Shown: positions 49,513-60,339 of the stretch, piece by piece
Layout: every line of letters starts with the position of its first letter
How positions within the stretch are numbered: the stretch's first letter is position 1
Position numbers and translations under genes: made by a program
NCBI RefSeq assembly: GCF_026262505.1
Contig: NC_067207.1
Span: 30,224,082 to 30,288,081, forward strand
Length of the DNA: 64,000 nucleotides
Source of the DNA: Trichomonas vaginalis G3
Lineage: Eukaryota; Parabasalia; Trichomonadida; Trichomonadidae
Reading direction: 5' to 3'
Notes under the pieces: model-generated
What the model saw: the letters and a program-made list of their open reading frames with translations, nothing else
Told to the model about the DNA's origin: nothing
Database searches by the model: none

Positions 49513-49839
49513 TCACTTACAAAAGTATTGCAACTCTTCCCATTGCTGTGCTTCACACAATAGTTCATATTCTTCAGTATCGCTGCTGTCGCTCCAATCG
49601 TCAGAGTCAAAATCACTGTCAAAATAAATGTTAGTAAGTTTTGACAAAGCTAATGAAACACGCTTACCGTTTGTATCGTATGCTTGTATAAACTTTCCAT
49701 TCTTCATTCCTTCATAAACGCTCAAACTAACTTTACCCTTTCTCCCTCGTATCTGATAGAATGTATTTTCACGAGGAACAAAGAACAAATTCTTGAACTC
49801 ATGACCGTTGTAGTTTGTTATCTCAATAGTTTTCGTCAT
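49513..49839 (-). CDS. Small acidic-tailed protein of element 2, unknown
   Basis: This 108-residue protein starts at the ATG at 49839 (the longer frame starts at TTG). A beta-rich N-terminal part (NGHEFKNLFFVPRENTFYQI, RKGKVSLSVYEG) is followed by a Ser/Asp-rich acidic tail (DSDFDSDDWSDSSDTEEYE). A T-rich TTTTTATTTGG precedes the start, like other element 2 genes. It is intact. The function is unknown. Confidence 0.55.
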   Translation of the reverse strand: MTKTIEITNYNGHEFKNLFFVPRENTFYQIRGRKGKVSLSVYEGMKNGKFIQAYDTNGKRVSLALSKLTNIYFDSDFDSDDWSDSSDTEEYELLCEAQQWEELQYFCK

Positions 49840-49886
49840 TACATCCAAATAAAAATTTTCAGTAAAAATAAAACTAATGAAATATT

Positions 49887-50129
49887 TTATTCCTCACTGT
49901 CGTCTGCTTTCTCCAACTCTTCTAACTTCTTCCTAAGTTTAGCAATGTTGTCCTCATGAAGTTTAATCTTCCTTAATATACCTTCTTTATCTAATGGTTG
50001 CTTTATCTTTCTAAACTGAACTCTACCATCCTTCATAGTATGAATGTAAAAACCTTCTGGAATAGTTCCTGATTTAATGTATTCTACCAAAAACTTTTGT
50101 TTCATTGCTTCAGTGACTTTATTTGTCAT
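49887..50129 (-). CDS. Small protein with Y-x-x-x-x-K-D-G motif and C-terminal coiled coil
   Basis: This 80-residue protein starts at the ATG at 50129. The middle segment GFYIHTMKDGRVQFRKIKQPL resembles PFYYVSQSKDGKIYVRKRKVPL of the gene at 52697, suggesting a shared small domain. The C-terminus is a charged coiled coil (KIKLHEDNIAKLRKKLEELE). It is intact. The virion or regulatory role is unknown. Confidence 0.55.
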   Translation of the reverse strand: MTNKVTEAMKQKFLVEYIKSGTIPEGFYIHTMKDGRVQFRKIKQPLDKEGILRKIKLHEDNIAKLRKKLEELEKADDSEE

Positions 50130-50199
50130 TTCAATCAAATAAAAATTTTAATATTAAATAAAAATAACGTTATTTTTTCAGTAAGGAAACGCAGGAGTT

Positions 50200-50645
50200 T
50201 TACGATTTATTTGGTGTAGGTTCTGGTTTAAATGTTGGAGTCGGTTTAGGAGTTGACTTTTGAACAGGAGTTTGTACTTCCATAGGTTCAGGAGTCATTG
50301 AAGGTTTTGCTTGTGAAGGCGTTGGTTTTGACGTTGGTTTTGGCGAAGGTGTTGGAGTTTGTTTAACTTCAGCTACTTCAGTATTATTTACAACATTTGC
50401 TTTATTTCTTTTCAACATCATAACTGCTCTGCTGTAGCTAGCAAACCTAGTGGGAGACCATATCTTATATAAGGACTTGACCAAATGCTATTTTTGACAG
50501 GAGCTGGTGGAACACCTAACCTTGGTGAGACTGCTCTTTGCCATTGTGCAGCTCGTAAGAAATATTCAATAGGTGCTCCATAATCGTTTGGTAAAGTTTG
50601 TTTCATAGATGGTGAAGGTTCACGAGAGCTTGATGAAGAACTCAT
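50200..50645 (-). pseudogene. Proline-rich protein of element 2, frameshifted
   Basis: From the ATG at 50645, a Ser-rich start and a PYIRYGLPLGLLATA hydrophobic patch run to a stop near 50,418. The coding signal moves to the overlapping frame, giving a Lys-rich then Pro/Thr/Lys repeat tail (PTPSPKPTSKPTPS…) to 50200. This probably is one ~147-residue gene with a single shift near 50,420-50,440. Position next to the capsid gene suggests a minor virion protein. Confidence 0.5.
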
Positions 50646-50668
50646 TTATAAGCTTTAAAAATAAACGT

Positions 50669-52247
50669 TCATCCTTTATTCCTCACTGTCGTCCGCGCTA
50701 AGTTATAGTCATCTAATCTTATTATGGGGATTCCATTAGCACGCACCTGAATGGCAAAGCAACAATCCCTCATAAATCCAATAAGTGGCTTTGGTACATT
50801 TTCAGTTGCTAGTTCAATAGGTCCTTTAACAGACAATTTGTATGTTATTGGAGCAGTAGATGTTTGACCTTGCTGGAAGCAAAAGTCCACTTCTGTTGGA
50901 AAACCACATAAGAAATGTGTGTTGTCATAGCTATCCCATTTATGTTCCACACTACCATCATCCACCAATGACCTCATAACATCTTCATTAAATCCAATCA
51001 TATCATTGTTTGTATTGCAAGCGTTCGCAACCATTTCATAAAATACAGGTCCATATGATTTTTCAGGTTCTGCAGGCATATTTCCATAAGCTCCCATGGA
51101 AAGCTGAAGATATTTAAACTTAGGGTTCTCAAAATTAACATAATAGTTGTCTTTCTTTCTAAATAGTGCCCAAATACTTTTAACATTAATAGGCGTATAA
51201 GCTGCTGTAAATGTTGCACTTGAACTATCTGTATTCTTTGAGAATGAACCGTCCATAGGAATCCAATCCATAACTTTAACAGGAAAACATAAAGCCTCGT
51301 TTGTATAATGTTCTACAAGTTCTGTATAAATGTTAGGGTCTAAAGAGAATGACTTTGGATGAATGAAACATTCATTAAAATCCATCTTTGTTCGAAATAG
51401 TTGCTGGGTTACAGTTGTAATAGTAACTGTTCCACTAGCTTCTACTGCCTTCGTTATCATAGTGAATGGTTCATTCCATGGAACAAATTTATTTGTCGGT
51501 GGATTTGAATCTGAAGCAAATGCAACTTTAAGAGTTGGATTGAAAGCAATGATATCATTTACAGATATAGATGTGCATTGTAAGGCGTCGCTACTGAACT
51601 TTACTTTAAGCTGAATGTTTCCTGCAAAAGCTGGAATAAATCGAATAGCTTCTAATGGAAAATCTTCTAACAGGAATTCTTAAACGAAGCTTAAAATCAA
51701 ATGATTTTCCTGCTGTAATTGGACCACTAACAATTTGTCCTGTTCTGCATGTTCCCGAATGACTCCATACATCTTCATGTCGAGTCTTTGAGAAAACATC
51801 TACTTTCTTTATTTGTTCGGTAGTTTGTGAGTTTGAAGTTATATATGCTTCTTCTCTTGCGTTGTCTTGAGAATATACGATACGACCATTTGCAAGGATT
51901 TGATATCCAGCAACTGCATAGAAAGCGTCATCGAAACCAATCCAAAATCCTGGTGGGTTTGTTTTATTGGAACCTGAACCAATTTCTTTATCTACAATAA
52001 ATTGACCTTCCATTTTATACGTAATGAATGTATTGTAAAGGTCCAACATATTTTCACCAGGAGGTGAGAGATTGAATGTTACCCATGTGTTATCTTTAGC
52101 AGTTCCAGGTTGTGATGGAATCTTTGCGTCAGAATATTTTCTATTAGTGTCACCAATTTGAACTGCATTGTCTATGATATCGAAATATGAGCGAATCTGA
52201 TGAATATGCTCTGCTGGAGTAAATTCGTTTAACTGTTCGTTCTGCAT
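50669..52247 (-). CDS. Double-jelly-roll major capsid protein (element 2), one frameshift
   Basis: Frames 51606-52247 and 50669-51460 (the latter open upstream to about 51,680) make one ~525-residue protein. The -1/+1 switch lies near 51,675-51,685. The N-terminal barrel includes WVTFNLSP…DLYNTFITYKMEGQF and AGYQILANGRIVYSQDN. The second barrel includes FRTKMDFNECFIHPKSF and ends LSVKGPIELATE…RANGIPIIRLDDYN. Length, beta pattern and neighbours fit a Polinton-like capsid protein, clearly distinct from that of element 1. As read it is truncated at the shift. Confidence 0.65.
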
Positions 52248-52274
52248 GTATTTACTTCAGATAAAAATATCTAT

Positions 52275-52697
52275 TTACTTCATTATTCTCACTCTTCTTC
52301 TTGGCATTCGTGGTGGAAGTTGTTTCTTGACATTTTCAATGAACTGTACATTCTCTTTTGTCTCAACTTCTTTCACTGGTGGTCAGGTTCTTTGACTCGG
52401 TTTTTTTCAATGAAATTCACGAACTTTGCAATAAGCTCTTGGTTCGTTATTGAAAGTACATCTGGCTTCTTTTCTTCTGGTTCTTGGTGGCTCAGTTTGA
52501 ACAGAAGGTTTTATATGGGCTTCGCCCTCGGTGCCATGCACCTTAATGTTGTCGCTTTCTGCATTCGCTAATGGAACCTTTCTTTTTCTTACGTATATTT
52601 TACCATCTTTACTCTGACTTACGTAATAGAAAGGATGTTGTATTCCTCTTGCGTCATTTAATATAATAGACTCTCGCTCTGATTTTGACAAGCTCAT
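52275..52697 (-). pseudogene. Small basic-tailed protein of element 2, frameshifted
   Basis: The ATG at 52697 opens MSLSKSERESIILNDARGIQ… with PFYYVSQSKDGKIYVRKRKVPL. Coding continues through two shifts (near 52,440 and 52,380) to a C-terminus QLPPRMPRRRVRIMK ending at 52275. The Arg-rich tail suggests DNA or capsid contact. The central motif is shared with 49887-50129. It is divergent from 52743, with a 45-bp intergenic space. Confidence 0.45.
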
Positions 52698-52742
52698 TTT
52701 ACATCGGTTAAAGTTTTAATTTTATTTTTTATCTGCAGTCAA
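52698..52742. promoter_or_regulatory. 45-bp divergent promoter region
   Basis: It separates start codons of 52697 (-) and 52743 (+). It contains TTTTATTTTTTATCTG before the + gene, matching the TTTTTAT[CT][CT]G context at 53040, 52247 and 50129. Confidence 0.4.
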
Positions 52743-53015
52743 ATGACTCAGACAAGTCATATGGACAAGACCCAAGGGGTCATAGATGTTGAAGCATTGA
52801 AGAAAGAAATTCGCGAGCAAATTTTATCCGAACTGAAGGAACAAAAACAAGAACAAAAGCCAGAGAGACCAAAGAGAAAACTTAGTGAAAAACAACTTGC
52901 TGCATTAGCTGCTGGAAGACAAAAGAACCCACGTTTGCTGGCGAAGAAAGCTAGAGAAGAAGCAAAAGCAAAGGAAGAACAAAAAGCTAAAGAAGCTGAA
53001 GCAAAGAAAGAGTAA
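52743..53015 (+). CDS. Highly charged helical protein of element 2
   Basis: This 90-residue protein is mostly Lys/Glu/Ala/Gln. A coiled-coil region (EALKKEIREQILSELKEQKQ) is followed by a basic patch (RPKRKLSEKQ) and an Ala/Lys/Glu helix. It could be a scaffolding or DNA-associated protein. No family is recognised. It is intact and lies 24 bp before the minor-capsid candidate. Confidence 0.55.
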   Translation: MTQTSHMDKTQGVIDVEALKKEIREQILSELKEQKQEQKPERPKRKLSEKQLAALAAGRQKNPRLLAKKAREEAKAKEEQKAKEAEAKKE

Positions 53016-53039
53016 ATGGTTTATTTTTATCCGAATTAA

Positions 53040-53896
53040 ATGTATAGACAAATACCTTTAACTGTTGCGTTCAGTAGTGAAAACCCTGACGTCAAAATAA
53101 AGGGGAACAGAGTAACGTTTAAGTTTCCAACAGACTGGATTGTGAACATAAATGAAGAGAAGTACATTGGCATAACATCTATGTATATAACACGTGCTTT
53201 CAGAAAGGTTGACTTTATACTTCAAGTCGAGATAGAAAATGACGAACAGTCTTTAAGCGCCCAAAACATTCACATATACAAATACTTTAAAGACGATACA
53301 ACATTGTTGCAATGTATGATTTCATTTAATGAGATGTTCGAGAAAAAGTTCAACATTGAAGTACAAACTTTACAGCCTTTACGTGAGTTTCTTGCACAAC
53401 TGAAGAAGAAGGTAGTCAGCCACAACTTATAGACTTTCATTATGAATTTAATGAAAATGAAGATGGAACTCATGACTGTCAGTTTGTTATATATTCACCA
53501 TTCAATGAAGTAGCTAAAGAGAAAGAAAATCCATTACGTATAAGGTTTCAAATCTCTGAACCCAATGAAGACTTCAAGAATGTTTTCAATTATGATGCAA
53601 TGCTTCCGAGGAAAAATGAATTTTCAAAGATTGTAACACCTGGCATTTGGGATAGAAAGCAAGCTATATTATATTCAAACTTAAGTAAGGGAGTTGAAAA
53701 TGAGTTCATTGGTCATACAAGAACTTCACCACTTCCTAACCCTAAATACTATAAATTAACTGGCTTCAATCGTGAGTTTTGGATAGACATGTTCTCCACT
53801 CATGACCATAACTGCCCAGTGTTCTTACCTCCAGACCATAAGGACTGTCTCTACATTGAAGCACAACTCTTAAACTCTACCATCGCAGTATTGTAA
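53040..53896 (+). pseudogene. Minor-capsid (penton-like) candidate of element 2, one frameshift
   Basis: Frames 53040-53432 and one open from about 53,420 to 53,896 make a ~285-residue protein. Key segments are VTFKFPTDWIVNINEEKYIGI near the N-terminus and, near the C-terminus, DRKQAILYSNLSKGVENEFIG…FLPPDHKDCLYIEAQLLN. The same order of segments is seen in the intact 61823-62683 protein, so the two look like paralogues. Jelly-roll minor capsid identity is inferred from beta pattern and position beside the capsid gene. Confidence 0.55.
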
Positions 53897-53918
53897 ATGA
53901 CCACATGGGCTTCGCCTT

Positions 53919-53930
53919 GCCGCTAGCGGC
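53919..53930. other. GC palindrome GCCGCTAGCGGC
   Basis: A perfect 12-bp palindrome follows GGGCTTCGCC in a short GC-rich patch after the minor-capsid gene. It is possibly a 3'-end hairpin. Confidence 0.45.
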
Positions 53931-54000
53931 TTATTTTTATCACGAATGACCTCATTGCTGACAAAAATAAATGACCTTATTATTTTTCTCATTCATGACC

Positions 54001-57000
54001 TCAGAACTTAAGCTTTCTTATGAATGAAGTCTTAGTCTGAATAGAAAAGTTAAACTTTTCAGCAAAGCAAGGACTAGAAGACTTACATAAGTCAAATCCA
54101 ATCTCTTGACCATCATGAAGTGCTTTGTAAAGTTTCATAACACTGAACTCAGAGTCTTTGTCAAATTTTCCTTGCGGAACCATTAAACCTTTATCTTCAT
54201 TGTAATAGCATTGTATAGCTTCAGGAAACATTTCATTAGCTGTTAAAGCAAACGTCTTGTTTCACCTTTGCACTGCAGGAATGCAACTTCATTTAAATCG
54301 TTAGTGAGTAAGTCTATGTAAGTCTTCTTTCCACAAAATATTGACTTGTATGCTAAACTTTGTTTTCCAGGTGTTATTTCTGCGAAGTCACTATGAAACT
54401 GACCAAGGTTTTTACCAATGAGAACTCTTCCATAACGTTTCTCAAACTCTTCAGCTAAACGAGGGATATCTTCATTGTAGAGATGCATACTGTCGGTATC
54501 GCTATAAAAGATGTCCATTCCTAAGTCTTCAGCAGTACAGAATACTTCACACATTATTCTCTTCGACATAGATAGAATATTAACACCAAGTGGACAGAAG
54601 TTAAAGTGTCTGCAAATGCTTTTCGTTAGCTTGAAAATAGTTTTATCTGAACCATCCAAACCTTCGAACTTCACTATATGGTTGTAGTTTCTGATGGCAT
54701 ATCTTATAGCATCTTTGTCATTTACTATGGTTATTTTTGACTCAATAGGAGATAGAATAGTTTTGCCATAAATACTGTTCAGAATGAGCTTTATATTTTC
54801 TTGCAAAGGATTTCCTTCTTTCTTATACTTTAACCTTAACTCAAACAACTTCTTTACTTCATCTCTTATTCTAATATCTCTGTTTCCATCGTAATAGTAT
54901 CCTTGCAACACTTCACATTTGACACCTTGATATTTTATGAGGTCTTGTAATGTTATATGGTCAACATACATTAAACAGCAAGTGTTTGAACTTCTGGGAA
55001 CGTTAAGTTCTGGATTTAGTTCAGGGTCACAAACTATTAAAGGAAAGTGTCTATGTATTCCAATCTCTGTTATCTTAATGAGAACAAAGAAGCCAGACAT
55101 AAACTTTTCACCAATGGGTTCCTTTTGGTCGTCGTTGAATAAATGTCTCATGAGATACTCTGTGCTTAACATCTCATCCTTCAATACTTTTGGAATTCCT
55201 TCTAAAGTATAAAGTCTTGCTATAGCGGATGGATATAATGAAACAGCGTCGAAGTCAGCAATGAGTTTCTTTTCGCTCTTTTGTTTCATGTTATCTGACA
55301 CACATACATCTTCCACCTTGAATGCATCTCGAAATAAATTCTCTTGGTTTATTTGAGAGGTCATAAAGATTTCCATTCGGGAAGTATACTCTGTTCTCAA
55401 ATAATTTGTTAGCAATTGAACAAATACTAACGTAGTCATAAACGTTTAAATCAAATTCTTTCAATATGTCATTGCGGAACTTAACAAAACCTTCTCTTAA
55501 AATTCTTACATCTTGTTTGCAATAAAATGTGCTATATTTTTCTAAGTCGAAGTGGTTTTCATCTATTCTGCAACCTTTGATGGAATCTATGTTTTTCATA
55601 AATGTATCTGCATCCTGGATAAACTTACATGCTTCAGAAATGACACCAGTTCTGTTGTCATTTGCTAACAAAACACTGCTGTAGTAGTTGTATGGAAATA
55701 CTTCTTTCGGTCCTGTTTGTAAGTTAAACATAGCAGGAAATAGTTTAAGCTTCTTATTTATAACACTGTAAGAGTCTTTTATAATAATTGCCCTTCCTTT
55801 ATATAAGCCAGTTATTTGCATTGTTCGTGAACCTTTAATGATGGGAGTTCCTTTCACTTCTGTCATGTGTCTTAAGATGAAGTTTATATCATAACTGAGG
55901 TTATGGAAATATATTAAACTCTTGTCAGGAAGTCGTTCCAAAAATTCTGTTGCACAGTTCTGACCCCAAATGCTTTCACTCACTGAACCATCTTCACTGT
56001 CATAACAGATGTTAAAAGCTTTATGAAAGCCATCCGTACTACACTCAAAGTCAGCAAAGAAAACGTGCTCAGGAATGAACTTGCACTTATTTTTATTTAC
56101 TTCTTTTGACTCGGCTTTCTTCTTCAGTTGTACACAATACTTTGGAGCATATGTCAAATCTTTAAATGGTGCAAGGTTCTGTTTATATAAGTCAGTCGTA
56201 TATGTGAAAAGTTCTCCATAAGAAATAGGTTCGAAATATTTGCACTCCCACAATGTTTTCATAACATCCCATAGCGGTGTAGTTCTATCCATGCGAACTA
56301 CATATTTATCTTCTCTCTTTGTATAAATCTTCATCTGTTTCTCAATGTTCATTCCACCACACTCCTTCAAGATTTCTATATAGTTGCGAATGAAATATGT
56401 TGTCATTGGAAGTCTTTCATTTAGCATGTAGTGGTCTTCAACAAGAAGTAAGTCAATAGTTCGAACAGTTTTACATTCTTTTGGTATGTATCTCTTTATT
56501 TCATTATGTCTTGAGTCATTGAAGTAACCAATGGTAACATTAAATGCTATACCTGTTGCGTCAGAATTTCTTGTACTTTAACTTTGAGGAAAGTCTCTAA
56601 CACGAATGACTTCTCTCATGTGGTCAATAGTTTCTTCATTTACTCAGCCTGAATGCAAGCATAAACGAAACAATTGTCCTCTGTCATAAGTGTTGCAGTT
56701 CTTTTTGTTCAGTTCATTGAAGATTTGGTAGCGTTCAAGATTTATAGGTAATGTGCAAAGATACTTCCAGAACTGACCGCTTCTCTTCTTATAAAACTTC
56801 TTTTCACCAAGGATTTCATTCCGAAGTCATCTATATCTGTTTATCTCCTGTTTGTTTAAGTCTGTTCAATAATCTTTCTGTCTTTCTGTCAGTGTGCTTT
56901 CATCTCTATATGGTCGCTTCTGTGGCTTTCCTTCTTAACATCTGACATCGTTAAGCCTTCATATTCAGTTAAATCATACATCTTTATTTCAGTAAGATTC

Positions 57001-57134
57001 TTTATGTTTGTCAAGAAGAAGTCATAGTGCATTTCAACAATACCTGCGGCATTTGCTTCTATCTCTGATATAAAGTTCTCCTTCAAGAGCTGATGTAGTA
57101 ATGTTCCAATATTATTGAGGTTTAACGTAGACAT
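54001..57134 (-). pseudogene. Protein-primed family B DNA polymerase (element 2), multiply broken
   Basis: The coding signal is continuous in changing frames over 3.1 kb. The N-terminal region contains EDNCFVYACIQA, typical of viral PolB front domains, then an in-frame TAA at 56578-56580. Exo I is FFADFECS, Exo II YFHNLSYDINFIL, Exo III FYCKQDVRIL (55291-56427). Motif A is ADFDAVSLYPSA, motif B LILNSIYGKT, motif C IFYSDTDSM (54243-55439). The last 76 residues are in a third frame (54001-54231). Inclusion of 56889-57134 as the N-terminus is likely but not certain. As read it cannot be functional. Confidence 0.85.
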
Positions 57135-57182
57135 TCATACTTTCACCAAGTTTATAACATACCATCCATCTTTGTTGGGAGT

Positions 57183-57810
57183 TTATTTAATCTTCTCTAA
57201 GAGTCTCATGAAAACCTTACCGAAATGTTTGTGTAAGTAGTCTCTGTTTGGTTCATCTAAAGCTTCGATGTTAAAGTCAATGAGTCTATTGCCTGACTTC
57301 ACATTTCTCTTCCTATTCTCTTCATCTTTCTTTAACCATCTCTCACCTTCTTTTGGTTTGTCGTCAATGGAACGAATGACATTATTAGCTTTGCGAACTT
57401 GTTCTATAGCACTTTTAAACATCTCTCTTCTCTGTTGTTTCAGTGTGTGTCTCTCTTTCGTGTTTCACCAACGTTTGAGTTCGTAAGTTCAAACATCTTT
57501 GACGAACATCATGCGAAAGAGCTTTACGAGTATGACCAACGTTTGCATTTGTTATGTCAAACATTTCTCTTCTACTTCATGAGGTACTGAACGTCTATGA
57601 TATAAGTCAATAGCAACGTCCATTTAAAGGAAATGCTCTTGCATTTATGAACTCATGAATTCTATCATAAGTTATTTCACCATTGTAGTCATTGAGGATG
57701 TCAGCGAGTGATTTTTTGTTTGTCGCGTATGTTTTGCAACATCTATGTTAGCTTCTGTAAGAAGTTGTTTTATTTCCGAGTGTTCTAACTTAGACAACTT
57801 CCGATAACAT
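57183..57810 (-). pseudogene. Broken gene with SAP-like N-terminus
   Basis: Starting near the ATG at 57810, coding-like pieces in several frames include KLSKLEHSEIKQLLTEANID, which resembles a SAP/LEM-type helix pair. Further pieces read YNGEITYDRIHEFINARAF, then RKALSHDVRQRC, and finally the intact 79-codon end at 57183-57422 (basic, helical). At least three frameshifts. Possibly a DNA-binding or late-gene regulator. Identity is not established. Confidence 0.4.
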
Positions 57811-57899
57811 CTTTAGTAGGAAATAAAAAAATTTCTTAGAAAAAAATTAGCTTAGATTTTTTAAGGCTAGTTTTAAAATATTTCGAACTTTTTATTATA

Positions 57900-58377
57900 A
57901 TGAAACACATGCAAGATTGCAAGTTCTTTTCATACAATGCTCTCGCTACTGCCATCAAGAATGAGTTCAATGGTGCTTCAAACGTCAATGTTATTCTTTA
58001 ACAAGAAGTTTGTGAAAGAATCTAAGTTCGGTCAGTATGTCAGACCATTAGCTATTGTCATTGACCGCAAACGTTATACTTCACAAGAGTTAGCAGTAGT
58101 TTTGAAACAAAAGAGTTTTTCTTCGTGAATGTCAAAGATACTCATTATACTGTTATAAAGAACTCTAACATTGACTTCTTCAGTATTGCTATGAATCTTT
58201 TTCGAACAGAAAGAATATAAGAAGGGTGAAACAAATGTGAAATATTATCCTTCATCTCTGAAGACAATAACGAACAAAGATGTTATACAGAAATTCTTAC
58301 CAAAGGTTGAAGAAGCTTCTATTGACATTGACGAAGGAAGTGAAATGGTTGAAGAAATTGACCCTGACGTCATTTAA
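57900..58377 (+). pseudogene. Broken + strand gene of element 2, unknown
   Basis: The ATG at 57900 starts MKHMQDCKFFSYNALATAIK. The coding signal hops frame about three to four times to a TAA at 58375-58377, giving about 155 residues with an acidic C-terminus (DEGSEMVEEIDPDV). It is the only + strand gene among the replication/regulatory block. The family is not recognised. Confidence 0.45.
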
Positions 58378-58402
58378 GCAAAAATATATTTTTGGTTAGT
58401 CT

Positions 58403-59417
58403 TCATATCGACATTTTAACAACACTTAAATGGTAAAAAAAAATAAACTTGACGAAGTGAAGATTTGCACTTCGTCGATTATGATCGACATGGAGCGTTT
58501 TGTTTTTATCATGGTTTTCTCCACTATGTTCTAACGTGCCCCGACGAGATTTTTTTTCATTCTTCCTCTTGAAGTTGTCGAAATATTCTGTTATCTTTTC
58601 TTTCAGTAATGTTAAGTCTTCTTTGAATGTAAGTATTGTGCAACCTTTGATGTCATAGTGTGTTTGAGGTAACGTATCTTGAACTATTTGTTTCACATCT
58701 TCATTCGGTGTCATTGAAATCGGTAAGTTTTCACGATAGAACCAGTTTCTGTCAGATTTTTTATATTTTAGCTAAGTCATAAAAGCTCTTGTTGTTTCTT
58801 CTGACTAAATGCAACATAACCATATCTTTATCTTCTTCTTTCTCCAACTCTTCAGTATATATCATATACTTATAACTCTTTTCCTTTCCTTTTGGTACTG
58901 AACGTGGTATTCTTTTCTGTATGCTTTTGTCTTTGGATTCAATGACTTCATCTTTTGCATGAAGTTTCTTTTCCATATCTTCGCGTTCTTGTCTGTGAAG
59001 TTCGTCAAGAAGTTTACAAACATACCATGAATAGCGAGCTGAAGCCCATTTGTGCCACATTATTTACGAGAAGTCTATGAACATAATATCCTCTCAAACC
59101 GTTTGGCAATTTTTCACGGTTTTCATAGAGTTTTGGCGACTGGATTTTTACCTACTCGCTGTTCTTCACTGTTTTCAGAAAAAAGTATGTCTCGCTGTGC
59201 TTCGCTTAAGAGTTCAATGGTGCTTTGGTTCCTAAACCAGTCTTTAGGAAGCTTAGTGTCTGGAGCAAAACAAACGCGTCAAAATACTTTGCATCTGGTA
59301 CATATCGTCTTTGACCGAACGAATGAGTCTCAATTGTTTGTTATACTGTATGTATTCATATTCTTCATTAATGGCTTCATGAACGATAGCAGTTGTTGTG
59401 TTCTCTGTTGTTGACAT
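58403..59417 (-). pseudogene. KilA-N domain protein with viral C-terminal domain, broken
   Basis: Starting at the ATG at 59417, pieces in several frames include KLPKDWFRNQSTIELLSEAQ and LRGYYVHRLLVNNVA…WASARYSWYVCKLLDE. These match the KilA-N pattern (…W.rN..T.elL… G.YVh..L…iA.W.S..y…v). A coiled coil follows, then RIPRSVPKGKEKSYKYMIY…, the kind of C-terminal domain that follows KilA-N or MSV199 in large DNA viruses. It binds DNA, probably as a regulator. Frameshifts occur near 59,290, 59,140, 59,060 and 58,750. A shared promoter motif lies upstream. Confidence 0.6.
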
Positions 59418-59454
59418 ATCTGTCTTTATATTCCGGATAAAAAAATATTTATAA

Positions 59455-59471
59455 AAAACTAACTTTATTTT
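59455..59471 (-). promoter_or_regulatory. Shared 17-nt upstream motif, KilA-N gene
   Basis: AAAACTAACTTTATTTT (sense AAAATAAAGTTAGTTTT), starting 37 nt before the ATG at 59417. Identical to motifs at 29,408, 60,159 and 61,459. Confidence 0.6.
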
Positions 59472-59502
59472 CTGACTTTCACAAAGACCAAAAATAAACG
59501 CT

Positions 59503-60119
59503 TTACATGTATTTTTCAGCAACTTCGTCAAATAATTTTATAGCTTTTATCTATCTCATCTACTTCAAACGTTTCTTTACCTTTCATGGGAGCACCATAC
59601 CTTTTCTCAAACTTTTCAAGTTAGTTCTGTTTCAGCAGCTCTCATATCGTTAACAAACACAACCTTGACTCTATTGACTATACTGTCATATTCTTTGAGT
59701 TATATTAATGTTCTTCCTATCTTATATCTTTTTGTATTGAAGTCCTTCGGTTTCTGAACGATGTAAAGTAAGCCTTCACTGCAACGTTCCGTATCGAATG
59801 AACCATATGTTATGAAGTTATATCCAACAACTGGGTCTAACCATAACAAAACTATTGGTATAAGACTTTTGTCTATAAGATATGCTGTAGTTCCATAGAA
59901 TCTTACCGATATCATAAGCTCAGGATTTCTTGTCAAAATTTTCTGAGTAGAAGCAATTCTAACCCAGTCGTGGGATGTTTTCTTTCCAGATGGAGATATA
60001 ATGTCTGACAAAGAATATTTGTTGTATTTCTTTGAGTATCTTACGTTTAAATCACCTATTCTAACCACTTTGGTGTTATTGTCTATCTTTTTAACTGTTT
60101 CAAACTCAATGTTTGTCAT
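59503..60119 (-). pseudogene. T5orf172/GIY-YIG-like (MUG113-type) domain protein, frameshifted
   Basis: From the ATG at 60119 (MTNIEF) a KilA-N/Bro-like first part (SLSDIISPSGKKTSHDWVRI…) leads to GLLYIVQKPKDFNTKRYKIGRT, the opening of a T5orf172 domain. The rest of that domain (VNRVKVVFVNDMRAAETELT, then EKFEKRYGAP…GKETFEVDEID) lies in shifted frames down to a stop at 59503. Such proteins are virus DNA-binding regulators or nucleases related to GIY-YIG. At least three shifts are present near 59,700, 59,625 and 59,530. Confidence 0.6.
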
Positions 60120-60158
60120 TTCTGTTCTTACATACAAAATAAAAAAAAATAAAAAAAT

Positions 60159-60177
60159 AAAACTAACTTTATTTTTT
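60159..60177 (-). promoter_or_regulatory. Shared upstream motif, T5orf172 gene
   Basis: AAAACTAACTTTATTTT begins 39 nt before the ATG at 60119. Same motif as at 29,408, 59,455 and 61,459. Confidence 0.6.
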
Positions 60178-60198
60178 CTATCTTAAGGAAACTCATGA

Positions 60199-60253
60199 TT
60201 TTCATAGAGTTTTGGCGACTAAGTTTTCTTACGTACTCGCTGTTCTTCATGAT
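60199..60253. repeat. 55-bp copy of a KilA-N coding segment in an intergenic region
   Basis: The stretch CATAGAGTTTTGGCGACT…TACTCGCTGTTCTTCA here matches 59,122-59,175, which encodes part of the KilA-N protein, with several changes. Here it has no intact frame. Confidence 0.65.
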
Positions 60254-60339
60254 TTTCGTACGGAATCTCTACCCTCGGTTTTCCTCGGGTAGCAAACATA
60301 TGAGGAAATTCATGAAATTTGGTCATTTTTCAGCAAAAA

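Noticed and set aside
9316-57134. Alternative genetic code reading TAA/TGA as sense
   Set aside because: Most genes end cleanly at TAA or TGA, and interruptions are single and scattered, alongside frameshifts.
59050-59414. + strand frames at 59.0-59.4 kb
   Set aside because: They are antisense to the fragmented KilA-N gene, whose - strand translation matches a known pattern.
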